A stretch of 18,459 nucleotides of DNA from CAZBSE01 sp964494385 (GTDB taxonomy: Bacteria; Actinomycetota; Humimicrobiia; Humimicrobiales; Humimicrobiaceae), in the NCBI GenBank assembly GCA_964494385.1, contig CAZBSE010000025.1, positions 1 through 18,459 of the forward strand, written 5' to 3'. This document shows positions 1 to 5,717 of the stretch, one piece after another; position 1 is the stretch's first letter, and each line of letters opens with the position of its first letter. Below the pieces are notes generated by a model that was given only the letters and a program-made list of their open reading frames with translations, did no database searches and was not told where the DNA came from. The position numbers and the translations under genes were made by a program.

Positions 1-61
1 GGATATTTCAGCTACAGATAATAATGCATTTTTAAGATACTTTTGACTAATACATTTTAAG

Positions 62-70
62 TGGCTCCCC
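62..70 (-). repeat. Short copy of tRNA-Asn 3' end (possible old att site)
   Basis: The plus strand reads TGGCTCCCC, identical and in the same orientation to the last nine bases, including CCA, of the tRNA-Asn gene at 4459-4467. Beyond these nine bases the match decays. Alone it could be chance, but a second and better copy lies at 852-871. The bases around it (1-140) hold no gene I can support. Confidence 0.3.
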
Positions 71-140
71 TAAGTAATGAAATTTCAAACCAAATCTTGA
101 AGGACATAATTGATTTGAAAAACCTGTTTATCAATTATTA

Positions 141-398
141 TTATTTATAAATATTTCTTCTGTGTCCTATTTTAATAATAAGAATAAGCAATTTTGTTCT
201 ATCTATATCCATTATTACTCTATAATTTCCAACCCTTATTTTGTAACCAGGATCTCCAATAATTTTTACAATATAAACTTCAGGTCTTATTCTGATTCTT
301 TCCAGAGCGGCAATAATTCTTTCCTGGATTACTTTTTCCAGTTTAAATAGTTGTTTTTTTGCCTTTTGAGAAAAGATAATTTCATACAATAAAATCAC
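141..398 (-). CDS. RelE/ParE-superfamily toxin of a type II toxin-antitoxin pair
   Basis: Protein of 85 aa, the usual length of RelE-type toxins. RelE members are small ribosome-dependent mRNA nucleases, while ParE members poison gyrase; the sequence does not settle which this is. It shows the family pattern: an N-terminal strand (YEIIFS), basic helices with a QKAKKQLFKL segment, then RVGNYRVI (about 55-62) and a C-terminal GHRRNIYK. Arg55, Arg60, Arg80/81 and Tyr84 occupy places where RelE has its catalytic basic and aromatic residues. The start is GTG at 396-398, six bases after the antitoxin stop, with only a weak purine stretch upstream. A TTG three codons later, just before the Tyr-Glu-Ile-Ile strand, is an alternative. 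It is very probably co-transcribed with and translationally coupled to the upstream antitoxin gene. Family assignment is fairly sure; the toxin's target is unknown. Confidence 0.8.
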   Translation of the reverse strand: MILLYEIIFSQKAKKQLFKLEKVIQERIIAALERIRIRPEVYIVKIIGDPGYKIRVGNYRVIMDIDRTKLLILIIKIGHRRNIYK

Positions 399-404
399 CG
401 GTAC

Positions 405-626
405 TTACTTTATCTTAAGCTCTTTTTTTATCTGCGTAAGGGTAAAAATTTTACCTGCTTTAATTTCTGCTCTTGACTCTTCTATTTCTTTCTTTGCTTT
501 CTCGCTTAACTCCATTGTATCCTCCAGTAAATACCAAATGACACTTTCATAAGTCTCCCTGTCTGAAAATTTCTTTTTGTTTAGCTCATTCTTTAATTTC
601 TCACTTAATTGTATAGTAGTTGTCAT
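405..626 (-). CDS. Small RHH-like antitoxin partner of the RelE-type toxin
   Basis: Protein of 73 aa encoded immediately upstream of the toxin, the classic antitoxin-first order. The N-terminus (MTTTIQLSEKLKNELNKKK) looks like a ribbon-helix-helix type strand followed by a helix. The C-terminal part (EIEESRAEIKAGKIFTLTQI, then KKELKIK) resembles the tail segment of RelB/Phd-type antitoxins that wraps the toxin. It should neutralise the toxin and bind its own promoter. The ATG at 624-626 has a strong Shine-Dalgarno, TAAGGAG, seven bases away, much better than the toxin's. That fits the need to make antitoxin in excess. An inverted repeat at 657-684 is a candidate operator. The exact antitoxin family is inferred from length, sequence pattern and neighbour. 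Confidence 0.75.
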   Translation of the reverse strand: MTTTIQLSEKLKNELNKKKFSDRETYESVIWYLLEDTMELSEKAKKEIEESRAEIKAGKIFTLTQIKKELKIK

Positions 627-656
627 AGCAACTCCTTATTTACTTGAATAGCATTG

Positions 657-684
657 GCTATAGTTAAATATAGTATCCTATAGC
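657..684 (-). promoter_or_regulatory. Inverted repeat upstream of the RelE-type TA operon (candidate operator)
   Basis: GCTATAG (657-663) and its exact complement CTATAGC (678-684) are separated by 14 bases, centred about 45 bp before the antitoxin ATG. TA antitoxins commonly repress their own operon at such dyads. A possible promoter for the pair is TTGCAA (719-724) and TAAAAT (697-702) with a 16-bp spacer on the minus strand, which would place the dyad just after the transcription start. The region is very A+T-rich, so both calls are tentative. Confidence 0.35.
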
Positions 685-705
685 TTATATAAATATATTT
701 TAAAC

Positions 706-804
706 ATAATAATTAAAATTGCAATAAGAAAAATATCCAGAAGAGCATATGGATTTAGAAACTTTGAAAACTACAGGTTGAGAGTTAAAGTACTACGTGG
801 TTAG
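706..804 (+). pseudogene. C-terminal remnant of an ISL3-family transposase
   Basis: On the plus strand a frame ending at the TAG at 802-804 encodes ...KISRRAYGFRNFENYR and then LRVKVLRG. This matches my recollection of the conserved C-terminal end of ISL3-family (DDE_Tnp_ISL3) transposases, which read like KIKVIKRRAYGFRNFENYRLRV. Codons upstream to about 706 still look related (the ILE/LYS-rich IKIAIRK stretch), after which the match is lost. Only about 30 residues of a protein of some 400 remain and there is no start codon, so this is a dead fragment. It is the only clear plus-strand coding trace in the left part of the window. Confidence 0.6.
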
Positions 805-836
805 AGTGGATTGCCTCATTTGTTGGTGAAGAGCTA
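805..836 (+). mobile_element. Terminal inverted repeat of the ISL3-family remnant
   Basis: Just after the transposase stop the plus strand reads into TTGTTGGTGAAGAGCT. Read inward from the other strand this is AGCTCTTCACCAACAA, close to the GGCTCTTC-type ends typical of ISL3-family elements. It marks one end of the insertion sequence at about position 836. The other end is not present in the window, so target-site duplication cannot be checked. Confidence 0.45.
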
Positions 837-851
837 AGCCTAATCATCAAG

Positions 852-871
852 ATTGGCTCCCCGTATTGGAC
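852..871 (-). repeat. Direct copy of the tRNA-Asn 3' end (candidate attachment site)
   Basis: Positions 852-871 match 4457-4476 at 17 of 20 bases in the same orientation: ATTGGCTCCCCG is identical over 12 bases, then GGAC recurs at the same offset. The matched bases are the T-arm 3' strand, the acceptor 3' strand and the CCA of tRNA-Asn. The rest of a tRNA is absent here, so it is not a second tRNA gene. A 3'-end fragment in direct orientation is what integration into a tRNA gene leaves at the far end of an element. The implied element is about 3.6 kb and has no integrase. Confidence 0.5.
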
Positions 872-928
872 GCTTTTAGAACTTTTGAATTCATTAATAC
901 TCATCAATATCTTAATTTAAACCACTAA

Positions 929-946
929 ATATTAAAAATTTAATAT
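929..946 (-). other. A+T-only 8-bp hairpin downstream of the DUF4173 gene
   Basis: ATATTAAA-AA-TTTAATAT is a perfect inverted repeat lying 35 bases beyond the membrane-protein stop codon. It may end that transcript weakly, but it has no G+C stem and no T-run after it. The remainder of 837-980, apart from the tRNA-like repeat, shows nothing else I can name. Confidence 0.2.
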
Positions 947-980
947 AAATAATTAAAAGTATCACACCTGTGTTTTTATA

Positions 981-2423
981 TTATTTTATATATCTTTCAA
1001 TTATTCCTGATGTTCTGGCTCTGTAATAATTAAAGCTCTGCCACCTGTCCTGTTCGTCAAGTTCCAACTTTTTATCCTTAAAATATACCAATACCTCTTT
1101 TCTGAGATCATCATCCTCAACAAGTCTAACCATCTCTGGAACAGCTTCACATGATAGACCTTTAAGGTATTCCATATCGATCTGCCCTGTATTGAAATAC
1201 CTGTTAACATTATTCCTGGCTATTATCATATCGACATTGGCAAAATTAAGTACAGTATATACAACAAGCGCAGTAATAAAATATGTCTTTATTATTGGTA
1301 GTTTTGAATACCATATAAAAACGATATTTATTATAAAGAGAAAAAACAGCATTATCATAAATGCCTGCACGAATATCCTTAAATATGTAAACCCGTAGGC
1401 CTGTTCATAGACAAGCATCCTATAGAAAGCAGATATAAGCATAACAAATGTAAAGCATACCATTAACGTAAGCAGTACCTTATTGGCAATATATACTTTG
1501 CTGTTTTCCCTCCTGATAAAGGAAACTGTTATAAGTATTATTGCAAAATTGATGACTGTTACTACTACCAGTTCAAAAAAGCCTCTCCTGGCATACTCTG
1601 CATAGGTATAAGCAGAGGGAAGCACAAAAGACTTTCCACCGAAAAGGTAAGTGAACTGGATCACTGAAAAGACAGCATATACTAAATTCAGCAGAAAAAG
1701 GATGGTTATAATGACTACAGGATCAAGGAATCTCTTCCAGTTTATGGGACTATAAATAGACCTCTTTTCTCCATCAAATGCCTTAAGGACTGACCAGTAG
1801 AGACATATGGTATATATGGTCACCGCAAGGACAAGAAAGAAATGTTTTATGACCTTTGGGATGGAAATATTTACAAAAAGGTCCTTAAAGACCATATCAG
1901 CTGAAGATAAAAGCCATATAATAATAGCCAGGACTGGAATGGATATGAGCAAGCCGATAGCTATCCTGGGAAATACCATTCTTTTATCTTTATTGCCTTT
2001 ATCTGTCATCATGAAGAATGTTATAAAAGGCATATGTATGTATTTTAGAGGAACAAATAGCCTTCTGAAAAAGTCTCCAAGAAACCTCAAGTCTGCCCAG
2101 TCTGCCCTGTTTGTTTTCGAGACGAGTGAAATATGCATGATAAGTAGATATAGGATCATTATGAAATTAAATATCTTTAATATCTGGTTGGAATACAGGA
2201 AAAAAGTAATAGAGAGTATCAGAATGGGTACTGCCCATAACCAGGCTCTGTTATTCAGCTGACCATATTTTTTCCAGAATGCAAATACTGTACCGATAAG
2301 TATAATCAGTATGAAGATAGGATAGTTTATACCCAGTGTCTTATTATAGAAAAAGATATCAAAAACTACGCCAATAAAAAGCCCGTACAATAAAATCCAG
2401 TATTTTTTCTTTTCAATTTCCAA
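981..2423 (-). CDS. Multi-pass membrane protein, DUF4173/DUF4153-type
   Basis: Protein of 480 aa, mostly hydrophobic, with roughly ten to twelve membrane-spanning stretches from residue 8 to about 405 and a charged cytosolic-looking tail (MEYLKGLSCEAVPEMVRLVE onward). The segments YAEYARRGFFEL (about 276-287) and YRMLVYEQAYGFTYLRIF are the conserved signature I associate with DUF4173/DUF4153 proteins. These are widespread in Gram-positive bacteria and have no established biochemical role. The start is TTG at 2421-2423: it is preceded by AAGGAG five bases away, and no ATG or GTG near the N-terminus is as well placed. It lies 34 bases after the AbiEii-like gene and could be read from the same transcript, although its base composition is closer to that of the core genes. 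Function unknown; integral membrane location is confident. Confidence 0.75.
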   Translation of the reverse strand: MEIEKKKYWILLYGLFIGVVFDIFFYNKTLGINYPIFILIILIGTVFAFWKKYGQLNNRAWLWAVPILILSITFFLYSNQILKIFNFIMILYLLIMHISLVSKTNRADWADLRFLGDFFRRLFVPLKYIHMPFITFFMMTDKGNKDKRMVFPRIAIGLLISIPVLAIIIWLLSSADMVFKDLFVNISIPKVIKHFFLVLAVTIYTICLYWSVLKAFDGEKRSIYSPINWKRFLDPVVIITILFLLNLVYAVFSVIQFTYLFGGKSFVLPSAYTYAEYARRGFFELVVVTVINFAIILITVSFIRRENSKVYIANKVLLTLMVCFTFVMLISAFYRMLVYEQAYGFTYLRIFVQAFMIMLFFLFIINIVFIWYSKLPIIKTYFITALVVYTVLNFANVDMIIARNNVNRYFNTGQIDMEYLKGLSCEAVPEMVRLVEDDDLRKEVLVYFKDKKLELDEQDRWQSFNYYRARTSGIIERYIK

Positions 2424-2457
2424 GCCAGCTCCTTCATTATTCTTATATATAAAATTT

Positions 2458-3312
2458 TTACTTTCTTTGGTAGTAAATGCCCTCTTTTAATTTTTTTATC
2501 AAATATAAAATTCTATTAAAATCATCTCTTTTAAGAAGTAACATGTCTCTAACTAAATTAAAATTAGAATTCTTAGAAGTTTCTTCATCTATAATTTTTC
2601 TTAAATATTCAATGGTTCGATTTGTACATATCTTACTCATCTCTTTTCCCAATAATACAATTCCAGCAACTTGATTATCAAAATCTTCATTTTTTAATAA
2701 TTGTAATTCTGATTTATACAATTTATCGGAAATCCCTGCATTTTCATAATTTTTCATAATAAATAATAAGTCTTCTGCGTCTTTTGCTCTATTAGGAAAG
2801 TTATCCCTCCACGCAAACAACTTTAAAATTGCTAAGCCTGGGAGTGTTGGTATTTTAACTTCCAATATCGGATTTTTTTGGAGCCTAACTAAAGTTGAAT
2901 AATTATAAACTTCATTAAATCCCATAACAGACATAACAATTTCATTTTCAGGTGGCCAAATTATTTTTTCATTTTTACCAGATACACCTCCAAAGGGGAT
3001 TATATCAATTATGATATCGTCGTAAAGAACTCTATGTTTCTCTTTTAATTTTTTGAACTTTCCAGACTTTTCTAATGTATTTATTAGTTTGTAAAATTTA
3101 TTCCAGCTCGAAACTTTAATTCCCAAATCAATATCCATGGTCATTCTTGTTGCTTTAATTTCATAAAAATGTTCCATTATAATATTCCTTGCAAATGCAC
3201 CAATTATAAAAAAAGATATTTTAAGAGAATCGGCTACTTTTTTTATTTCTTTAACTACAGAAATATATGAACTATCAATTTTCCCTGATATGTTTATTAA
3301 TATATTTTTCAT
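2458..3312 (-). CDS. AbiEii-like nucleotidyltransferase toxin (type IV TA, COG4849-like)
   Basis: Protein of 284 aa with a DNA-polymerase-beta-type nucleotidyltransferase fold at the N-terminus. It shows GAFARNIIMEH (38-48), then RMTMDIDLGI with the paired acids Asp60 and Asp62, and IIDIIPFGG with a third acid, Asp103: the three metal ligands of this superfamily. A segment WPPENEIVMSVMGFNEV and the later LPGLAILKLFAWRD and RAKDAEDL stretches are typical of the COG4849 group linked to AbiEi partners. Related toxins transfer nucleotides, in some characterised cases to tRNA; the substrate here is unknown. Its ATG (3310-3312) lies inside the 3' end of the antitoxin gene (38-bp overlap) and has no good Shine-Dalgarno, so translation is probably coupled. 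A+T content is visibly higher than in the core genes, suggesting acquisition by transfer. Confidence 0.8.
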   Translation of the reverse strand: MKNILINISGKIDSSYISVVKEIKKVADSLKISFFIIGAFARNIIMEHFYEIKATRMTMDIDLGIKVSSWNKFYKLINTLEKSGKFKKLKEKHRVLYDDIIIDIIPFGGVSGKNEKIIWPPENEIVMSVMGFNEVYNYSTLVRLQKNPILEVKIPTLPGLAILKLFAWRDNFPNRAKDAEDLLFIMKNYENAGISDKLYKSELQLLKNEDFDNQVAGIVLLGKEMSKICTNRTIEYLRKIIDEETSKNSNFNLVRDMLLLKRDDFNRILYLIKKLKEGIYYQRK

Positions 3313-4312
3313 AAATTATTTCAGCTGTTTCTATAACTCTTTGATTACCGGTATTAATCAAGTCTACATATATTAAAATTGGATTAACTATTTCTTTAAA
3401 TTTATTATCCCTATCAAATTTCCAGAACCTCTCAAAAAAATCAATATCTCCATTAGGGTCTTTGCGTAATTTATTTTCAATTACAACTTTTTCATACTTT
3501 TCACGGTCAGCATAAATGATAATATCTTGGGGTTTCATATGTTTTGTTAATTTATTTGCTGCAACTTCACCTCCCCACTGAGCATATTCCTTATTTAATT
3601 TATAATTGATCCACCAGTTTTTAGGTCCTTTAAATTTATTTATTAATAGTTTTAGTCTTAATTTTTCATTATAATATATGCACCATTTATTAAATAATTC
3701 TTTTTTATTTAATAATTGTCGACCTATATTACCCATTTCTACTACAAATCCCAAATTAATTAAATCATTCATTACCCATCCTACTGTACCTAGGGCAACA
3801 TTAGTAATTTTTGCAATATACCTATAGGGTTTTTTTATCAAGTCAGGATAGCATAATAGGGTATAAATAATTTTTAATCCGCTAGGTTCAAAGGCGCGGT
3901 GCTGTGCGTTTATAAAAAATATATCAGGGTGTTTATTACCCTTAATAAAAATATATATTGGGTAATAATTTATATAAGCATTACCAGCAGTATCTATGAA
4001 TTGAATTTCATTTTTTTTTAATTCCTCAGCTCTATTATTATTGACATACCTTGTTATTAAAAGAAGTGGATGTTTTATAATTTTCTTATGCTTTAATAAA
4101 AAAGCGATAACTGCATTATTAATATTAAGTTTTATTTCAACATAGTAAAATAAAACTTTTCTTTGATATTTAAATTTTACTAATTTATCAAATATAAAGC
4201 CGTTAACATCTTTTTCTTTTTCTTCGATTTCTATTTCTAACTGGATCTTTTTGTTTTTATTAAATTCATCAATTGCAAGATTAAAAATATTATCTTCAAT
4301 ATTATTAACCAT
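3275..4312 (-). CDS. AbiEi-family antitoxin/transcriptional regulator (type IV TA, PF09952-like)
   Basis: Protein of 345 aa. Conserved pieces of the AbiEi_2 (formerly DUF2186) group are visible: LLLITRYVNNNRAEELKKNE followed by IQFIDTAGNAYIN (about 103-115), HRAFEPSGLKIIYTLLCYPD (138-157), and a winged-helix segment KPYRYIAKITNVALGTVGWV (161-180) ending in DLINLGFV. A later WGGEVAANKLTKHMKP stretch is also typical. AbiEi proteins antagonise the nucleotidyltransferase without needing direct contact and repress their own operon through the wHTH. It is first in the operon and overlaps the toxin gene by 38 bp. The start is ATG at 4310-4312 with AAAGGA about seven bases upstream. A 51-bp dyad lies directly upstream. 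The gene is strongly A+T- and Lys/Ile/Asn-rich relative to rpoD next door, consistent with lateral transfer. Confidence 0.8.
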   Translation of the reverse strand: MVNNIEDNIFNLAIDEFNKNKKIQLEIEIEEKEKDVNGFIFDKLVKFKYQRKVLFYYVEIKLNINNAVIAFLLKHKKIIKHPLLLITRYVNNNRAEELKKNEIQFIDTAGNAYINYYPIYIFIKGNKHPDIFFINAQHRAFEPSGLKIIYTLLCYPDLIKKPYRYIAKITNVALGTVGWVMNDLINLGFVVEMGNIGRQLLNKKELFNKWCIYYNEKLRLKLLINKFKGPKNWWINYKLNKEYAQWGGEVAANKLTKHMKPQDIIIYADREKYEKVVIENKLRKDPNGDIDFFERFWKFDRDNKFKEIVNPILIYVDLINTGNQRVIETAEIIYEKYINKHIREN

Positions 4313-4325
4313 TTTGTATTCCTTT

Positions 4326-4376
4326 GTTCATTATTTTATAATGTTCAGTTATAGTGAACATAACATAATAATGAAC
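4326..4376 (-). promoter_or_regulatory. 51-bp dyad operator of the AbiE-type operon
   Basis: Two nested perfect inverted repeats share one centre at 4351. The outer arms are GTTCATTATT (4326-4335) and AATAATGAAC (4367-4376); the inner arms are ATGTTCA (4341-4347) and TGAACAT (4355-4361). They give four GTTCA/TGAAC half-sites, with 17 bp between the two half-sites of each side. The dyad ends 13 bases before the antitoxin ATG and covers the likely promoter -10. This is the layout expected for cooperative autorepression by a dimeric AbiEi. Confidence 0.65.
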
Positions 4377-4385
4377 ATAAAACAA
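4357..4385 (-). promoter_or_regulatory. Candidate promoter of the AbiE-type operon
   Basis: On the minus strand TTGTTT (4380-4385) and TATGTT (4357-4362) are spaced by 17 bp. Transcription would begin near 4350, inside the dyad. Both boxes are imperfect and the region is A+T-rich, so other placements are possible. Confidence 0.35.
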
Positions 4386-4403
4386 GATTTTATTTATAGA
4401 ATC

Positions 4404-4444
4404 AAAAAAAACTCATACCAAATTAAAAATATAATGTATTTGAG
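4404..4444 (-). terminator. Weak candidate terminator after tRNA-Asn
   Basis: Reading on the minus strand, CTCA and TAC (split by two bulged A) can pair with GTA and TGAG around an A+T-rich loop, followed directly by eight T (4404-4411). The stem is short, so it would be a poor but correctly placed terminator for the tRNA transcript. Confidence 0.3.
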
Positions 4445-4458
4445 GCTTACTATGATAT

Positions 4459-4533
<75 letters not shown>

Positions 4534-4555
4534 ATGAAACTCTGCACGATATGCC

Positions 4556-4583
4556 ATTATAATATATAAGAAGTTTATTTCAA
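4556..4583 (-). promoter_or_regulatory. Promoter of tRNA-Asn
   Basis: TTGAAA (4578-4583) and a perfect TATAAT (4556-4561) on the minus strand with a 16-bp spacer, ending 22 bases before the mature tRNA. Transcription from about 4549 would leave a leader of some 16 bases for RNase P to remove. The site lies in the 64-bp gap after rpoD. Confidence 0.7.
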
Positions 4584-4597
4584 GCTCTGCATCAACA

Positions 4598-5698
4598 TTA
4601 ATGCTCAAGGAAGTCCCTTAAGGCTCCACTTCTATTCGGGTGCCTCAGCTTTCCCAGAGTTTTGGATTCTATCTGCCTGATCCTTTCTCTGGTAACCCCA
4701 AATTCCCTTCCTACTTCTTCCAGTGTTCTGGGATGGCCGTCCTGCAGACCAAATCTTAGCTGGATAACCTTTCTTTCCCTGTCATTTAATGTATTTAAAA
4801 CTTCCTGAAGTTGTTCCTGAAGCATTGTGAAAGAAGCAGCGTCAGAAGGCGCTTCGACCTCCGAGTCCTCTATAAAATCTCCCAGATGACTGTCCTCTTC
4901 TTCACCGATAGGAGTCTCGAGGGACACAGGTTCTTGTGATATTTTCATTATCTCTCTTACTTTCTCAGGAGAAAATTTCATTTTTTTTGCAATCTCTTCC
5001 GGAGTAGGCTCCCTGCCATATTTCTGAAGGAGGTATCTCTGTATTCTTATTAGCTTGTTTATAGTCTCCACCATATGCACCGGAATTCTTATGGTTCTTG
5101 CCTGATCAGCTATGGCTCTGGTTATGGCCTGCCTGATCCACCAGGTGGCGTAAGTGGAAAATTTATAGCCTTTTTTATAATCAAATTTCTCAACCGCTCT
5201 TATAAGCCCAAGATTTCCCTCTTGTATCAGATCCAGAAATAACATGCCTCTTCCCACATATTTCTTGGCTATGCTTACCACAAGCCTTAAATTAGCCTCA
5301 ACCAGCATTCTTTTGGCTTTTGCATCGCCTGCTTCAATTTTCTTAGCCAGATAAACTTCTTCAAATGCAGTCAGCAGCCTTACCTTCCCTATTTCTTTCA
5401 GGTACATCCTTACCGGATCATTTGTGGGAGACTTTATGGTTAAATCCAGCTTTCTGCTAAAAATTTCCTGGGCATTCTTCTTACCCGGGCTTCTGGTATC
5501 AATATCCTCGTCATCTTCACTCACAATTTCTATTCCAAGATTCTGTATAACGTCGTAAATATTTTCAATTTGCTCCTTGCTCAGCTCTATATCCGAAAGA
5601 GTTTCAGCAATTTCTTCAGTAGTTAGAAGCCCATCAGTCTTGCCTTTGTTAATCAGCATTTTTACCTCTTCCAGCTTAAATTCAGACCCTCTTTTCAT
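4598..5698 (-). CDS. rpoD: Primary RNA polymerase sigma factor RpoD/SigA
   Basis: Housekeeping sigma-70 of 366 aa from the preferred start. In order: a short region 1.1 (about 6-56), region 1.2 with DPVRMYLKEIGKVRLLT (about 93-109), region 2 with NLRLVVSIAKKYVGRGMLFL and DLIQEGNLGLIRAVEKFD and the -10-recognising FSTYATWWIRQAI, region 3 with REPTPEEIAKKM, and region 4 with LNDRERKVIQLRFGL and the -35 helix TLEEVGREFGVTRERIRQIE. It lacks the long N-terminal insert of proteobacterial RpoD, so its length resembles SigA. A longer frame begins at GTG 5708-5710, but ATG 5696-5698 is preferred because GAGGTGA, an excellent Shine-Dalgarno, sits eight bases before it and includes that GTG. It starts 19 bases after dnaG ends, giving the conserved dnaG-rpoD pair. 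Confidence 0.97.
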   Translation of the reverse strand: MKRGSEFKLEEVKMLINKGKTDGLLTTEEIAETLSDIELSKEQIENIYDVIQNLGIEIVSEDDEDIDTRSPGKKNAQEIFSRKLDLTIKSPTNDPVRMYLKEIGKVRLLTAFEEVYLAKKIEAGDAKAKRMLVEANLRLVVSIAKKYVGRGMLFLDLIQEGNLGLIRAVEKFDYKKGYKFSTYATWWIRQAITRAIADQARTIRIPVHMVETINKLIRIQRYLLQKYGREPTPEEIAKKMKFSPEKVREIMKISQEPVSLETPIGEEEDSHLGDFIEDSEVEAPSDAASFTMLQEQLQEVLNTLNDRERKVIQLRFGLQDGHPRTLEEVGREFGVTRERIRQIESKTLGKLRHPNRSGALRDFLEH

Positions 5699-5717
5699 AT
5701 TTAAACTCACCTCTAAC

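Noticed and set aside
104..146. Possible terminator after the RelE-type toxin
   Set aside because: Only short A+T-rich complementary stretches are present near the toxin stop, with no stable stem followed by a T-run on the minus strand.
837..930. Possible second tRNA gene around the 852-871 repeat
   Set aside because: Only the 3' strand of the acceptor stem and part of the T-arm match; the T-loop, anticodon arm, D-arm and 5' acceptor strand are missing.
1807..2262. Plus-strand open frame of 151 codons inside the DUF4173 gene
   Set aside because: It lies wholly opposite a well-supported membrane-protein gene, has no ribosome binding site and shows no recognisable motif.
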